This document shows positions 33,252 through 42,247 of a DNA stretch of 64,000 bases, in pieces. The stretch comes from Cuniculiplasma sp052315415 (GTDB lineage Archaea > Thermoplasmatota > Thermoplasmata > Thermoplasmatales > Thermoplasmataceae). The notes under the pieces were generated by a model that had not been told where the DNA came from, searched no databases, and was given only the letters and a program-made list of their open reading frames with translations. Made by a program: the position numbers and the translations under genes. The number at the start of each line of letters is the position of its first letter. Position 1 is the stretch's first letter. The stretch spans positions 1 to 64,000 of the forward strand of contig JBLSDH010000002.1 of NCBI GenBank assembly GCA_052315415.1. The letters run 5' to 3'.

Positions 33252-35933
33252 TTAATCAACGCTTTGATCCTTCAAACTTATCTCAGCTCTAGCAGCTGCA
33301 AGTCTTGCTATTGGTATTCTGAATGGACTTGCAGATACGTAATCCAGATTTATTTTTCTGCAAAAATAAATTGTTTCAGGATCTCCCCCCTGTTCACCAC
33401 ATATGCCTATTTCAAGGTCCTTTCTTGTAGATTTTCCCTTTTTTACTGCCATTTCCATTAGCTGTCCCACTCCTTGAGTATCAAGTGTCCTGAATGGATC
33501 GTTTGGAATTATTTTTTCATCCAGATATCTTGGAATGAATTTCCCCTCAGCGTCATCCCTGCTATAACCAAAAGTCATCTGTGTAAGATCATTTGTTCCA
33601 AAAGAGAAGAATTCAGCATGTTTTGCAATTTTATCAGCTGTAACACAAGCTCTTGGTATTTCAATCATAGTCCCAATTTTGTATTCAATAAAATCGTTTC
33701 CAAGCTCCTGTTTTATACTGTTTTCTATGTTTGTTCTCAAATTCTCCATCTCTTTTTCTGTTCCAATCAATGGAACCATTATCTCTGGAAGGATTTTCTT
33801 ACCCTCCTTTTTGATTGACATGGCAGCCCTCATTATTGCCCTGGCCTGCATGTTGTATATTTCAGGATATACTATACCAAGTCTGCAACCTCTGAAGCCA
33901 AGCATTGGATTGAACTCTCTCAAGGATTTTACAACATTCAGAAGGTCTTCCTTCTCCCTTATGGAATTTAAGATTTTTTCAAGCTCTTCAGTATCATTGG
34001 CCTTTGTTAACCTAAATTTAAGTGAGAATATCTCTTCCATTATCTCCTCAGTGTCGGGAAGAAATTCGTGCAATGGAGGATCAAGCAACCTGATTATTAC
34101 AGGAAAGCCATCCATAGTCCTGAAAAATTCTTCGAAATCATGTACCTGCATAGGCATCAAACGGGAAAGTTGCGCCTCCCTTTCCTCCCTTGTCCTGCTC
34201 ATTATCATTGCCCTCATTATACCAATTCTTTCATTTCCCAAAAACATCCTTTCAGTTCTGGCCAGTCCAATGCCTTCTGCACCATTTTTCCTTGCAAGTT
34301 GAGCCTCCTCAGGTGTATTTGCGTTTGCCCTTATTCCAAGTTTTCTTATTTTATCTGCCATAGAGAGCAGTTCATCTGTGAAAACGTCATTTTTTATAAC
34401 CTCAAGTTCGCATTTTCCAAGAATAAAATTACCTGAGGTGCCATCAACCGTTATCACCTCCCCCTCTCTCACTGTGGTTCCGTTTATTGAAAAAAACTTT
34501 TCTTTTAAATTTACTGTCATTTTTTCTGCCCCAACCACAGCAGGTTTACCCATTGCCCTCGCCACTACTGCTGCATGAGATGTCATTCCACCCTTCTGTG
34601 TTAAAAATCCTTCGGATACTGCCATACCTCTCACATCATCAGCAGTTGTTTCTTGTCTTACAAGAATTATTTTTTTACCTGATTTATGAGCTTCTATTGC
34701 ATCTTCCGAAGAAAAGTATACTGATCCTGAAGCGGCTCCAGGAGAGGCAGCCAAACCCTTCCCCAGTATGTTCTCCTTACCATTGTATTTTACCTGTGGG
34801 TGGAACAGTATATCAAGTGTCTCTGGAGTGATCCTCATTACTGCCTCTTCCAAGGAAATCAGATTTTCCCTGTACATCTCAACAGCAATTCTCACTGCTG
34901 CCCTGGCACTTCTCTTTCCAGACCTTGTCTGAAGCAGATAAAATTTTCCATTTTCAACTGTGAATTCTATATCTTGCATATCTCTGTAATGCCTCTCCAA
35001 TATGTCACAGGATTTTAAGAAATCCCTGTAAGCTACCGGCATTAGTACCTCCATCTCCCTCACATCCCTTGGTGTTCTGATTCCTGCAACAACATCCTCA
35101 CCCTGTGCATTTTGTAGGAATTCTCCAACTATCCTTTTTTCGCCAGTGTTAGGGTCTCTTGTGAATGCAACACCTGTTGCACTGTTCTCCCCCATGTTTC
35201 CAAATACCATCTCGACTATGTTCACTGCAGTACCAAGATCATCCGGGATTCTGTTAAGTTCTCTGTAAACTTTAGCCCTTTCAGAGTTCCAGGAATGGAA
35301 CACTGCCTCAATTGCCATCTCAAGCTGTTTCCATGGATCCTGTGGAAAAATTTTATCGTGTTTAGAATAAATTTTATCATAGATTTTTATGAGTTCTTTT
35401 AAATTCTCAACGCTGAGTTCGTAATCATATAAAATGCCAAGTTTTTCCTTTAATCCATCAAGTGCCTCCATAAATTCGGAATGTGGTATGGACAAAACTA
35501 TTTCACCAAACATTTGCTTTAGACGTCTGTATGAATCCATTGCGAATCTTTCGTTTTTGAATTTTTTCGATAAACCGGAAACACTATGATCGTTTAAACC
35601 CACATTCAATACTGTATCCATCATACCAGGCATGCTTATTTTAGCACCCGATCTTACTGATACTAGAAGAGGATTTTCATGATCTCCGAATTTTTTTCCA
35701 GATTGTTTTTCAATCTTTTCAAAACCATTTTTAACCTGATCCATCAAACCATCTGGAAACTTTCCTATTCTTTGAAATTCTCTGCATGCCTCAGTTGTAA
35801 TGGTAAAACCTGCGGGCACATTCAGGTGAAGGGATGTCATCTCTGCGAGGCCAGCACCTTTCCCCCCAAGCAGGTCAACCATTTCTTTAGAACCTTCAGA
35901 AAACAGGTATACATATTTTTTATCCGAACCCAT
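33252..35933 (-). CDS. ppdK: Pyruvate, phosphate dikinase
   Basis: Interconverts pyruvate, ATP and Pi with PEP, AMP and PPi. N-terminal ATP-grasp domain (FSEGSKEMVDLLGGKGAGL at the start), the swivelling phosphohistidine domain with the catalytic His in GGMTSHAAVVARAMGKPAV near 445, and a C-terminal TIM barrel with GFRGCRLGI, SFGTNDLTQMTFGYSRDD and the catalytic Cys in IGICGEQGG near 852. 893 residues is full length. Its high-identity family match to bacterial and plant enzymes is expected. Likely gluconeogenic or glycolytic at the PEP node. Stands alone with a 140-base upstream gap. Confidence 0.96.
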   Translation of the reverse strand: MGSDKKYVYLFSEGSKEMVDLLGGKGAGLAEMTSLHLNVPAGFTITTEACREFQRIGKFPDGLMDQVKNGFEKIEKQSGKKFGDHENPLLVSVRSGAKISMPGMMDTVLNVGLNDHSVSGLSKKFKNERFAMDSYRRLKQMFGEIVLSIPHSEFMEALDGLKEKLGILYDYELSVENLKELIKIYDKIYSKHDKIFPQDPWKQLEMAIEAVFHSWNSERAKVYRELNRIPDDLGTAVNIVEMVFGNMGENSATGVAFTRDPNTGEKRIVGEFLQNAQGEDVVAGIRTPRDVREMEVLMPVAYRDFLKSCDILERHYRDMQDIEFTVENGKFYLLQTRSGKRSARAAVRIAVEMYRENLISLEEAVMRITPETLDILFHPQVKYNGKENILGKGLAASPGAASGSVYFSSEDAIEAHKSGKKIILVRQETTADDVRGMAVSEGFLTQKGGMTSHAAVVARAMGKPAVVGAEKMTVNLKEKFFSINGTTVREGEVITVDGTSGNFILGKCELEVIKNDVFTDELLSMADKIRKLGIRANANTPEEAQLARKNGAEGIGLARTERMFLGNERIGIMRAMIMSRTREEREAQLSRLMPMQVHDFEEFFRTMDGFPVIIRLLDPPLHEFLPDTEEIMEEIFSLKFRLTKANDTEELEKILNSIREKEDLLNVVKSLREFNPMLGFRGCRLGIVYPEIYNMQARAIMRAAMSIKKEGKKILPEIMVPLIGTEKEMENLRTNIENSIKQELGNDFIEYKIGTMIEIPRACVTADKIAKHAEFFSFGTNDLTQMTFGYSRDDAEGKFIPRYLDEKIIPNDPFRTLDTQGVGQLMEMAVKKGKSTRKDLEIGICGEQGGDPETIYFCRKINLDYVSASPFRIPIARLAAARAEISLKDQSVD

Positions 35934-36073
35934 GTTTGCTTATCTTTTTTGTATAAATATTTTTTCTATAATTTTTTGTTAAAATCTATAATATTATATT
36001 GAAAAAATTTTATAAAATATTTTTTTGATCAAATCTAAAAAATTTTTTATCTTCAGAACAGATAGGCATATAT

Positions 36074-36778
36074 ATGAGAAGAGATTACATTGAAACCTCC
36101 TTTGGAAGAATTTCGTATTTATATAAAAATGGTAAAAAGGTAATTTTACTGCTTCATGGATTGGGTGGAATGGGAAATAATTTTTTAAAACTTAGCTCAT
36201 GCTCAGGTGACGAGTTTGGTTTTATATTACCAGATTTACTTGGACATGGAAGATCTCAGAAGATGCATAAACTTTCAGTGGATATTCAGGCAAAATCCAT
36301 CTTTGAAATGATTGAAAAATTAGGACTTGAAAATTTCATAATTGGAGGTCACTCCTATGGTGGGTGGGTTTCCCTTTATATGGAAAGCAGGATGGATACA
36401 AAATCAGAAAAAATTATATTGATAGATAGTGCTGGGGTTTCTCCAGGGGTTGGTGAAACCGGAAAAGGCGACTTTATGCTTGAAAGGGTAATGAATATGA
36501 ACCCAAAAAATGATCCAGAAATAATAAGAGAAATAATCTTGGAGAATTCCAATGAAATATACAAAATAAAGGATGAGGATTTGTCAAAAATAAATAAAAA
36601 AACCCTTATAATTTGGGGGGAAAGGGACAAACTGATACCGCCTATTTACGGGAAAATTATGGCGGAAAAAATTAAACAGTCTAAATTCGTTATTATTAAA
36701 GATGCGGGACACACACCATTACAGGATAATTTAGAGTATGTTTGCCATTCCATATCTGATTTCCTTAACTGGAAATGA
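36074..36778 (+). CDS. Alpha/beta hydrolase
   Basis: 234-residue alpha/beta-hydrolase fold. LLLHGLGGMGNNF (about 28-40) is the oxyanion-hole segment, the nucleophile elbow is GGHSYGG (Ser96 region), the acid is in WGERDKLIP (about 178-186), and the catalytic His in KDAGHTPLQD near 213. Esterase, peptidase or C-C hydrolase activity cannot be chosen from sequence. Its last 48 bases overlap the convergent amidase gene antisense. Confidence 0.85.
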   Translation: MRRDYIETSFGRISYLYKNGKKVILLLHGLGGMGNNFLKLSSCSGDEFGFILPDLLGHGRSQKMHKLSVDIQAKSIFEMIEKLGLENFIIGGHSYGGWVSLYMESRMDTKSEKIILIDSAGVSPGVGETGKGDFMLERVMNMNPKNDPEIIREIILENSNEIYKIKDEDLSKINKKTLIIWGERDKLIPPIYGKIMAEKIKQSKFVIIKDAGHTPLQDNLEYVCHSISDFLNWK

Positions 36779-37492
36779 ATAAATTCCCGGATCTTCTTCC
36801 CTTCTCATATCCCTTCTTTTCCTTATCTTTTCAGGATCCACAACAACGCTGAACTTTTCCATGTTTTCACATAAAAACTTTGATATTCTTACACCCGGAT
36901 CATCTTCATATGGAATGCATGCAATTGAATCGCCGTCAAATAATGGATTTAGTGAATTAACAGATATAATAGGTATCCTGTTTTCAAGGGATCTTCCAGA
37001 TATGTATGTGTGCCATTCATCATGAAATCCCTTAATTATGAGGGATGGATTCAATATCATATCACTTTTATTTCTGCTTGACACAGCTGCAAAAAATGGG
37101 AAATCTATATCGTAGCAAACTGCAACAGAAAAAGAATAATTGGGGTTTTTGAATATTTTAACTGCATTTCCTCCAGTGATTTGCCCTTTTTCACTTCCAT
37201 ATGGAACTATTTTATCCTGAAAACCTATAACATGACCATCATTGTATACATATGACCTGTTATATATCCTTGCCATTCTTCTTATCAATATGGATCCAAA
37301 AATAACCGTCCTTCCTTTGGAAAACTCCTCAAAAATTTTTTTGATATCTATTGGGATTTCTTCAAAAACACCGTTAATGAATCTCTCAGGAAACATTATT
37401 ATGTCAGATTTTTCATCTATGTTTCTTAAAAAAGTTGAAACCTCATCAAGTTTCAAGATATTGGTCTGAAAACCGGTTATTTTAATTTTCAT
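36731..37492 (-). CDS. Carbon-nitrogen hydrolase (nitrilase/amidase family)
   Basis: The Glu-Lys-Cys triad of the nitrilase superfamily is visible: Glu in MFPERFING (about 36), Lys in GFQDKIVPYG (about 94) and Cys in AVCYDIDFPF (about 128). 253 residues is slightly short but includes the C-terminal GVRISKF strand and basic tail. Typical substrates are small amides, N-carbamoyl compounds or omega-amides; none is indicated. ATG overlaps the coaBC stop (ATGA), so they are translationally linked. Confidence 0.85.
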   Translation of the reverse strand: MKIKITGFQTNILKLDEVSTFLRNIDEKSDIIMFPERFINGVFEEIPIDIKKIFEEFSKGRTVIFGSILIRRMARIYNRSYVYNDGHVIGFQDKIVPYGSEKGQITGGNAVKIFKNPNYSFSVAVCYDIDFPFFAAVSSRNKSDMILNPSLIIKGFHDEWHTYISGRSLENRIPIISVNSLNPLFDGDSIACIPYEDDPGVRISKFLCENMEKFSVVVDPEKIRKRRDMRREEDPGIYSFPVKEIRYGMANIL

Positions 37493-38643
37493 ATTGAACC
37501 CTTCTCCAACAATGAAAATATTTTAAAAGCGAGTTTTCTCTTATCCAGATTTCCTGAAAATAATTTATTTCCCATGGAGTATATTTCATAATATGTTCCG
37601 TTTTCTCCGAATGGATTGTTTGAAAGCATATTTCTAACAACGATTCCTGAAGTAACTTTATCAGTGCCATCTGAAAGTTTCCATTCCACTAACTTACACT
37701 TTATATTTTTCTCTGCTATTACTGATTTTAAAAGATCTCTCAACTTTTCCCTTGGCTCTGCCTTCAAATTCAGGGCCTCATTACTCTTAATTTTCCCCTT
37801 TTTCTTCTCTATCTTAAAATCAGATAAAGCTGCTGGAAGAAAAATGTAATCAGGGGTATTCTCAATTTCCCTCAATGCATTGGTATAAAATTCATCAATT
37901 TTCAATGCAGGTATAAATTTTATGCTTTTTGGTATCTGAACTTCCGCATTTCCAATCAGGGTTACTTCATATCCTCTCATATAAGCCTCATGTGCAATAT
38001 TTAACCCTGTTATTCCTGAGCTTTTATTTGTTATGGTTCTTACATCATCAATATCGTTTTCGGATTTTCCTGAAATTATAAGTACTTTTTTTCCGTTTGG
38101 TTTTCCCCTTGAAATTCCCCAGACTATATCCTCAGGAAAGGGAATTTTGGCCTTTCCTTCTTCAATTCTTGGTTCAATTATGTTAACACCCATAGTCTCA
38201 AGTTTTTTGATGTTGCTTTCCAGTATGGGATTTTTGTACATCTCCATATGCATTGTTGGAGCGATGAAAATTTTTACTCCTGAACCAATAGCATTTGCAA
38301 AAAAAGTTTCACCAACACCATCAGCTACTCCACTGGCCATCTTTCCTATCTGGTTATATGTGGCGGGACACATAAGCAAAATGTGATCATAATCACAGTC
38401 CTTAATGAGACTTATATGTTCCATCCTACCCGTAAGATTAGTTATAACCTTCTCCTCAGTTGCCCATTCAATGGCCTGTTCTCCAATAATTTTTCCTGCT
38501 GCCTCAGATAGTATTGCCGTAACTCTTGCCCCGTTTTTCTTCAATTCTCGTATAATATCTGGCACTCTGTAACTGGAAATACTTCCTCCTATTGAAATAA
38601 TTACGTGCTTGTTAGAAAGTGGTTTAATGTTATCATTTTCCAT
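37489..38643 (-). CDS. coaBC: Bifunctional phosphopantothenoylcysteine decarboxylase/ligase
   Basis: Coenzyme A synthesis. The N-terminal flavoprotein half (CoaC) has ISIGGSISSYRVPDI, the active-site His in WATEEKVIT...MEHISL region and PATYNQIGKMASGVADG; the C-terminal half (CoaB) starts near 195 with VLIISGKSENDID and contains ITNKSSGITGLNIAHEAYMRG and LPAALSDFKI. Start chosen at ATG 38643, just after a GGTAAT at the thioesterase stop; the frame is open to 38688 inside that gene. Middle gene of thioesterase-coaBC-amidase. The ligase half is less conserved than usual (LSDFKI in place of AVADW/Y). Confidence 0.88.
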   Translation of the reverse strand: MENDNIKPLSNKHVIISIGGSISSYRVPDIIRELKKNGARVTAILSEAAGKIIGEQAIEWATEEKVITNLTGRMEHISLIKDCDYDHILLMCPATYNQIGKMASGVADGVGETFFANAIGSGVKIFIAPTMHMEMYKNPILESNIKKLETMGVNIIEPRIEEGKAKIPFPEDIVWGISRGKPNGKKVLIISGKSENDIDDVRTITNKSSGITGLNIAHEAYMRGYEVTLIGNAEVQIPKSIKFIPALKIDEFYTNALREIENTPDYIFLPAALSDFKIEKKKGKIKSNEALNLKAEPREKLRDLLKSVIAEKNIKCKLVEWKLSDGTDKVTSGIVVRNMLSNNPFGENGTYYEIYSMGNKLFSGNLDKRKLAFKIFSLLEKGSI

Positions 38644-38648
38644 ATACA

Positions 38649-39038
38649 TTACCTGTAGACATTCCATATTCCGGATGCGCTTATACACTTTTTATTTTCG
38701 GAGTCCTTGATAACTATTTCAACAAAAAACAGTTTTCCTCCCTTTTTCTTAACCCAGGACTCCACAATAAAATGATCACCTTTAACTGTATCCATAAATT
38801 TTGTATCCAGGCTAACTGTAACTGCATTTAGAATTTCTTCGTTAGAAAAAACTGACAATGCACCGCATAGATCCATAAAATAGCAGGCTAATCCACCATT
38901 TAAAATGTTTCCAACCCTCAAAAGTTCTTCATCCATTTCCACTTTTATCACAGTATGATCAGGTTCAGCCAAAACAACATTTATGTTCTTTCGGCTTGCA
39001 AACTTTTCAGCTTTTATTAAATGCTCAGTTCTCTGCAA
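38649..39038 (-). CDS. Hotdog-fold thioesterase, PaaI-like
   Basis: 129 residues with the hotdog core: the central helix motif NILNGGLACYFMDLCGALSVF corresponds to PaaI-type HGG...D residues with NGG in place of HGG, followed by the AVTVSLDTKFMDTVKGD strand pair. Probably hydrolyses an acyl-CoA. TTG start at 39038; a GATATATATT element centred about 27 bases upstream suggests a leaderless message. Its TAA overlaps an ATG that leads into coaBC. Confidence 0.82.
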   Translation of the reverse strand: MQRTEHLIKAEKFASRKNINVVLAEPDHTVIKVEMDEELLRVGNILNGGLACYFMDLCGALSVFSNEEILNAVTVSLDTKFMDTVKGDHFIVESWVKKKGGKLFFVEIVIKDSENKKCISASGIWNVYR

Positions 39039-39060
39039 CGTTCATATAATATGTAATAAT

Positions 39061-39070
39061 GATATATATT
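39061..39070 (-). promoter_or_regulatory. Putative TATA box for thioesterase-coaBC-amidase operon
   Basis: Reverse-strand AATATATATC centred about 27 bases from the TTG start at 39038. By eye only. Confidence 0.4.
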
Positions 39071-39094
39071 TTCTGAAACTTTTTCTTTTAAATA

Positions 39095-40231
39095 TCATTC
39101 CTTAGATATTACCTCTCTATAATATTTTAATTTTCCCAAGAACATCAATGGAAGAATGGTTGAAAGAAAACCGCCTGAAGTGGCAATTAACCAAATTATA
39201 ATGTGATTGGTTGATATTGTAAGGGCAAATCCCCCCAGAAGTGGACCAAAGGCTCTTCCGAATGAAATAAAAGCATTGTAAATACCTAGATTTTTGCCAA
39301 TATTTTTCCTTCTTGATATCTGGGAAACCAGTGAATTTCCGGTTGGGAATGAAAGATCCTCCCCAACTGTAAAAATTACCGTTGAAAGTGAAAGATCAGT
39401 GAGGTTGTTACCCAATCCATAGGAAAAGAAGCCTAATGTGTAAATAAGATTTCCAAGAATTAGAGGTATGTACTCATTACGATCTTTTATGAGCCTGTAA
39501 ATAAAATGCTGGGAAACTGCAACCATTATTCCATTGATCATGTATATTAGACCTATCTCTATGAAATTGCCTGAAAAAACTGAGTGTGAATATGTGGATA
39601 ATGTTATTGTTTCCTGAGCCTGAACAGTGAAAAGAAGGAATCCGCTCACAGACAAAATTATGAGGGCCAGATTGTCTGTTTTAAAATTTAGCTGCCTTGG
39701 TTTAATCTCAGATAAATTCAGTGGTGTAACCGTAAAAGCAAAAAACAATGCTATCAGGATTGTCATAAATGCAAATATGTAAATGGAGTGAAAACCGAAA
39801 TAATAGATAAGAAAACCGCCGAGTCCAGGACCTACCCCCCACCCGATATTATTAGCTACCCTGAAGATTGAAAAACCTCTTAGTTGGATCTGGCTCTCCA
39901 TGGATATAATTGAGCTTGCCTGAGGGTTCTGAAAACCGTTAATAAACATTATTCCAGTGAATACTGCGCTATATAGGTATCCGGACATCATTATTGTCTG
40001 TGAGAATGCCATAAGACCAATTAAAATGGCAATTAATGCGTATGATATGGCATAAAATTTTCTGTACCCATATCTATCACCTACCACACCACCATATAGT
40101 TGACCAATGGCAGATAAAATTCCCCCAATTACAAATACCTCAGAAATATTCAAATATGTCCAATGAAGTATTATGATATAGTATAGGGAAGAGAATATCC
40201 ATACAGATGAGTATCCCAGCCCTCTCATCAT
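39095..40231 (-). CDS. MFS transporter
   Basis: 378 residues with about 12 hydrophobic spans. GQLYGGVVGDRYGYRKFYA (about 42-60) is the motif A loop between spans 2 and 3, and AFISFGRAFGPLLGGFAL near 330 its C-domain equivalent. No substrate is indicated. It starts with two ATGs; the promoter must lie in the 67 bases before the Lrp gene on the same strand, so the two may be co-transcribed and the Lrp protein may regulate it. Confidence 0.85.
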   Translation of the reverse strand: MMRGLGYSSVWIFSSLYYIIILHWTYLNISEVFVIGGILSAIGQLYGGVVGDRYGYRKFYAISYALIAILIGLMAFSQTIMMSGYLYSAVFTGIMFINGFQNPQASSIISMESQIQLRGFSIFRVANNIGWGVGPGLGGFLIYYFGFHSIYIFAFMTILIALFFAFTVTPLNLSEIKPRQLNFKTDNLALIILSVSGFLLFTVQAQETITLSTYSHSVFSGNFIEIGLIYMINGIMVAVSQHFIYRLIKDRNEYIPLILGNLIYTLGFFSYGLGNNLTDLSLSTVIFTVGEDLSFPTGNSLVSQISRRKNIGKNLGIYNAFISFGRAFGPLLGGFALTISTNHIIIWLIATSGGFLSTILPLMFLGKLKYYREVISKE

Positions 40232-40298
40232 ACTTGCAATTGAAATTTTCTGTATATTTGTTAAATGCGTCTGACCATAATGTATTGAATAAGATAAA

Positions 40299-40730
40299 TT
40301 ATTCTAAAGAGGAAAATACACTTATTGTTTCAGTTTTTTCGATTCCACGTATTGAACGAAGTTTGTCCAGTACAAGATTTCCAAGCCCATCATTATCCGG
40401 AACCCTCACCTTAACGAGCATATCCCATTGGCCTGCCACTATGTGAACTTCATATACGAATTTTAAATGTGAAATTTCCAGGGCCACTTCTCTCTGGGAT
40501 CTCCCAGATTTTGGATCGTACTGTATAAAAATAAATGCAACAACAGGAAGTCCAATCTGTCTATAATCAGGTATTGCCGTAAATTTTCTTATAATACCTC
40601 TTTCTTCCATTGATTTTATTCTCTCATACACAGTTATCCTTGGAATGTCTAACTTTCTGGATATGTCGGCTATTTTATCCCTTCCCTTTTCCATAAGGTA
40701 ATCGAGTATCATTTGATCCTTCTGATCCAT
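40299..40730 (-). CDS. Lrp/AsnC family transcriptional regulator
   Basis: N-terminal helix-turn-helix (MILDYLMEKGRDKIADISRKLDIPRITVYERIKSMEERG, residues about 7-45) followed by the RAM ligand-binding domain (VVAFIFIQYDP... and HIVAGQWDMLVKVRVPDNDGL). 143 residues is the normal single-unit size. Lies divergent from the AsnRS-like asparagine synthetase, with 124 AT-rich bases between, so autoregulation and control of that gene are likely, with an amino acid such as asparagine as possible effector (inference). Confidence 0.9.
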   Translation of the reverse strand: MDQKDQMILDYLMEKGRDKIADISRKLDIPRITVYERIKSMEERGIIRKFTAIPDYRQIGLPVVAFIFIQYDPKSGRSQREVALEISHLKFVYEVHIVAGQWDMLVKVRVPDNDGLGNLVLDKLRSIRGIEKTETISVFSSLE

Positions 40731-40747
40731 ATAATATGATTATGAAA

Positions 40748-40757
40748 AAATATATGA
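40748..40757 (-). promoter_or_regulatory. Putative TATA box for lrp-like gene
   Basis: Reverse-strand TCATATATTT centred about 22 bases before ATG 40730. A second box, forward TTTTATAAAC at 40813-40822, fits the divergent asparagine synthetase. By eye. Confidence 0.4.
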
Positions 40758-40854
40758 ACATTATGTCTATTTTTTAAATAAAATTTATCAATTTATTAAC
40801 AATTAGTTCAAATTTTATAAACAAATGATATTTACCCACATTAAATAACAGAAT

Positions 40855-41802
40855 ATGGAAACTATAGAAAAAAATGAGAAGCTGGTTTTTGAGTGCCATA
40901 AACGGCTGGGAACTGAGGATGTAAAAAAGGCAATGAGGATACATACAACATTGAGAAAATCTATTGGTGAGATTCTGAGATCCAAAGGTTTTCTGGAGAT
41001 ACCACCGGTTATATTTTCCCCTATTACAGACCCACTTAACCATCCAGTTTATGATCCTTCATTTACATATCTTGAAGATAAGTACGCACTCACAAAAAGC
41101 ATGATATTCCACAAGCAGATTGCAGTAAAACACCTTGAAAAAATTTTTATTTTCTCCCCAAACGTAAGACTGGAAACTTCAGATAAGAGATTAACTGGAA
41201 GGCATCTACTTGAATTCACACAGGTTGATGTGGAGGCAAAAGAATATAGTAGGGAACAGATGATGGAGATTCAGGAAGAAATTATCATAAAAGTAATTGA
41301 AGACGTAAAAAGAGAGAATCCAGATGAACTGAAATATTTTGGAAGAGAATTACCTAAATTCCAGAGACCTTTTAAAAGAATAAGATACGGTGAGGCAAGG
41401 GAAAAATATGGAGAAGAATTTGAGAAAATACTTTCTGAACAGGCTAGAGAGCCTTTCTGGATCATTGATATTCCATTAAAGGAACGTGAATTTTACGATC
41501 TGGAGAAAAAAGATGAGCCCGGTGTACTAATGGACATGGATTTAATTTATCCGGAGGGCTATGGAGAAGCATCTTCCGGAGGGGAAAGGGAATACAATAT
41601 AGACAGGATACTTGAGAGGATAAGACTGAAAGACCAAAAGCCTGAACAATTTTCATTTTTCATAGAATTTGCAAAATTAGGTATAGAGCCATCAGCCGGG
41701 TTTGGTATAGGTATAGAGAGGCTTCTCAGATATGTGTGTGGAGTGAAAAATGTTAAAGAGATATTACCATTCCCAAAAGTTCCTGGTGAGATATCCATTT
41801 AA
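40855..41802 (+). CDS. Archaeal asparagine synthetase related to AsnRS (AS-AR)
   Basis: Class II synthetase core of 315 residues without the N-terminal anticodon-binding OB domain. Class II motif 2 is FSPNVRLETSDKRLTGRHLLEFTQVD (split: FSPNVRLE, RHLLEFTQ) near 96-122 and motif 3 is GFGIGIERLLRYVCG near 283-297. This is the AS-AR/AsnA-like family shown in Pyrococcus to make asparagine from aspartate, ammonia and ATP rather than to charge tRNA. The EPSAGFGIG stretch and the GGERE motif support it. Divergent Lrp regulator suggests amino acid-responsive control. A truncated AsnRS is the alternative reading. Confidence 0.86.
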   Translation: METIEKNEKLVFECHKRLGTEDVKKAMRIHTTLRKSIGEILRSKGFLEIPPVIFSPITDPLNHPVYDPSFTYLEDKYALTKSMIFHKQIAVKHLEKIFIFSPNVRLETSDKRLTGRHLLEFTQVDVEAKEYSREQMMEIQEEIIIKVIEDVKRENPDELKYFGRELPKFQRPFKRIRYGEAREKYGEEFEKILSEQAREPFWIIDIPLKEREFYDLEKKDEPGVLMDMDLIYPEGYGEASSGGEREYNIDRILERIRLKDQKPEQFSFFIEFAKLGIEPSAGFGIGIERLLRYVCGVKNVKEILPFPKVPGEISI

Positions 41803-42206
41803 TCATGGAACTGTTCTATATTCCTCCCGTGAGGGCATTTTGATGGCTTTCCTAAACCATCAAAAATTTTATCTACTGCATCATGATCAATGAGATAATC
41901 AAGGCTTGAAGCTATTTCACAACATTTTTTTATATCAATACCGTATCTATTCAATAAACTTTCTAAAACCCTGTGGTTTTCCATTATTTCATTGTAAAGT
42001 TCACTACCACTCTGAGTGATCTCTATCATACCCTTTTCCTTTAGAAGGAGACCTTTATCTTCCAGTCTTTTTATGACATTAATTGCCGTTGGCGGTTTTA
42101 TACCCATTGATTTTGATAGATCGATGAGTCTCAGCGGGAAATTTTCATTGTGTTCACCAACAATGAGAAGACAGTCTCTCTCCTTCCTGGTTACTTTCTC
42201 ACTCAT
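41799..42206 (-). CDS. DtxR/MntR-family metal-responsive regulator
   Basis: 135 residues. Winged helix at 1-65 (LIDLSKSMGIKPPTAINVIKRLEDKGLL), then the dimerisation helix ENHRVLESLLNRYGI, and the C-terminal CPHGRNIEQF that marks DtxR-type iron or manganese repressors. Metal ligands seem partly kept (His in NHRVLE, Cys in KKCCEIASSLD, His in LIDHDAVD). No SH3 extension. Convergent with the asparagine synthetase (four-base overlap). Target genes are not evident nearby. Confidence 0.82.
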   Translation of the reverse strand: MSEKVTRKERDCLLIVGEHNENFPLRLIDLSKSMGIKPPTAINVIKRLEDKGLLLKEKGMIEITQSGSELYNEIMENHRVLESLLNRYGIDIKKCCEIASSLDYLIDHDAVDKIFDGLGKPSKCPHGRNIEQFHD

Positions 42207-42247
42207 CCATTTAGTATGTGATATATGAATTTAAATTAATTGTTTAA

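Noticed and set aside
33679..34302. 207-codon forward ORF antisense to ppdK
   Set aside because: The reverse strand encodes well-conserved PPDK motifs across the whole stretch; the forward ORF is a codon-bias shadow.
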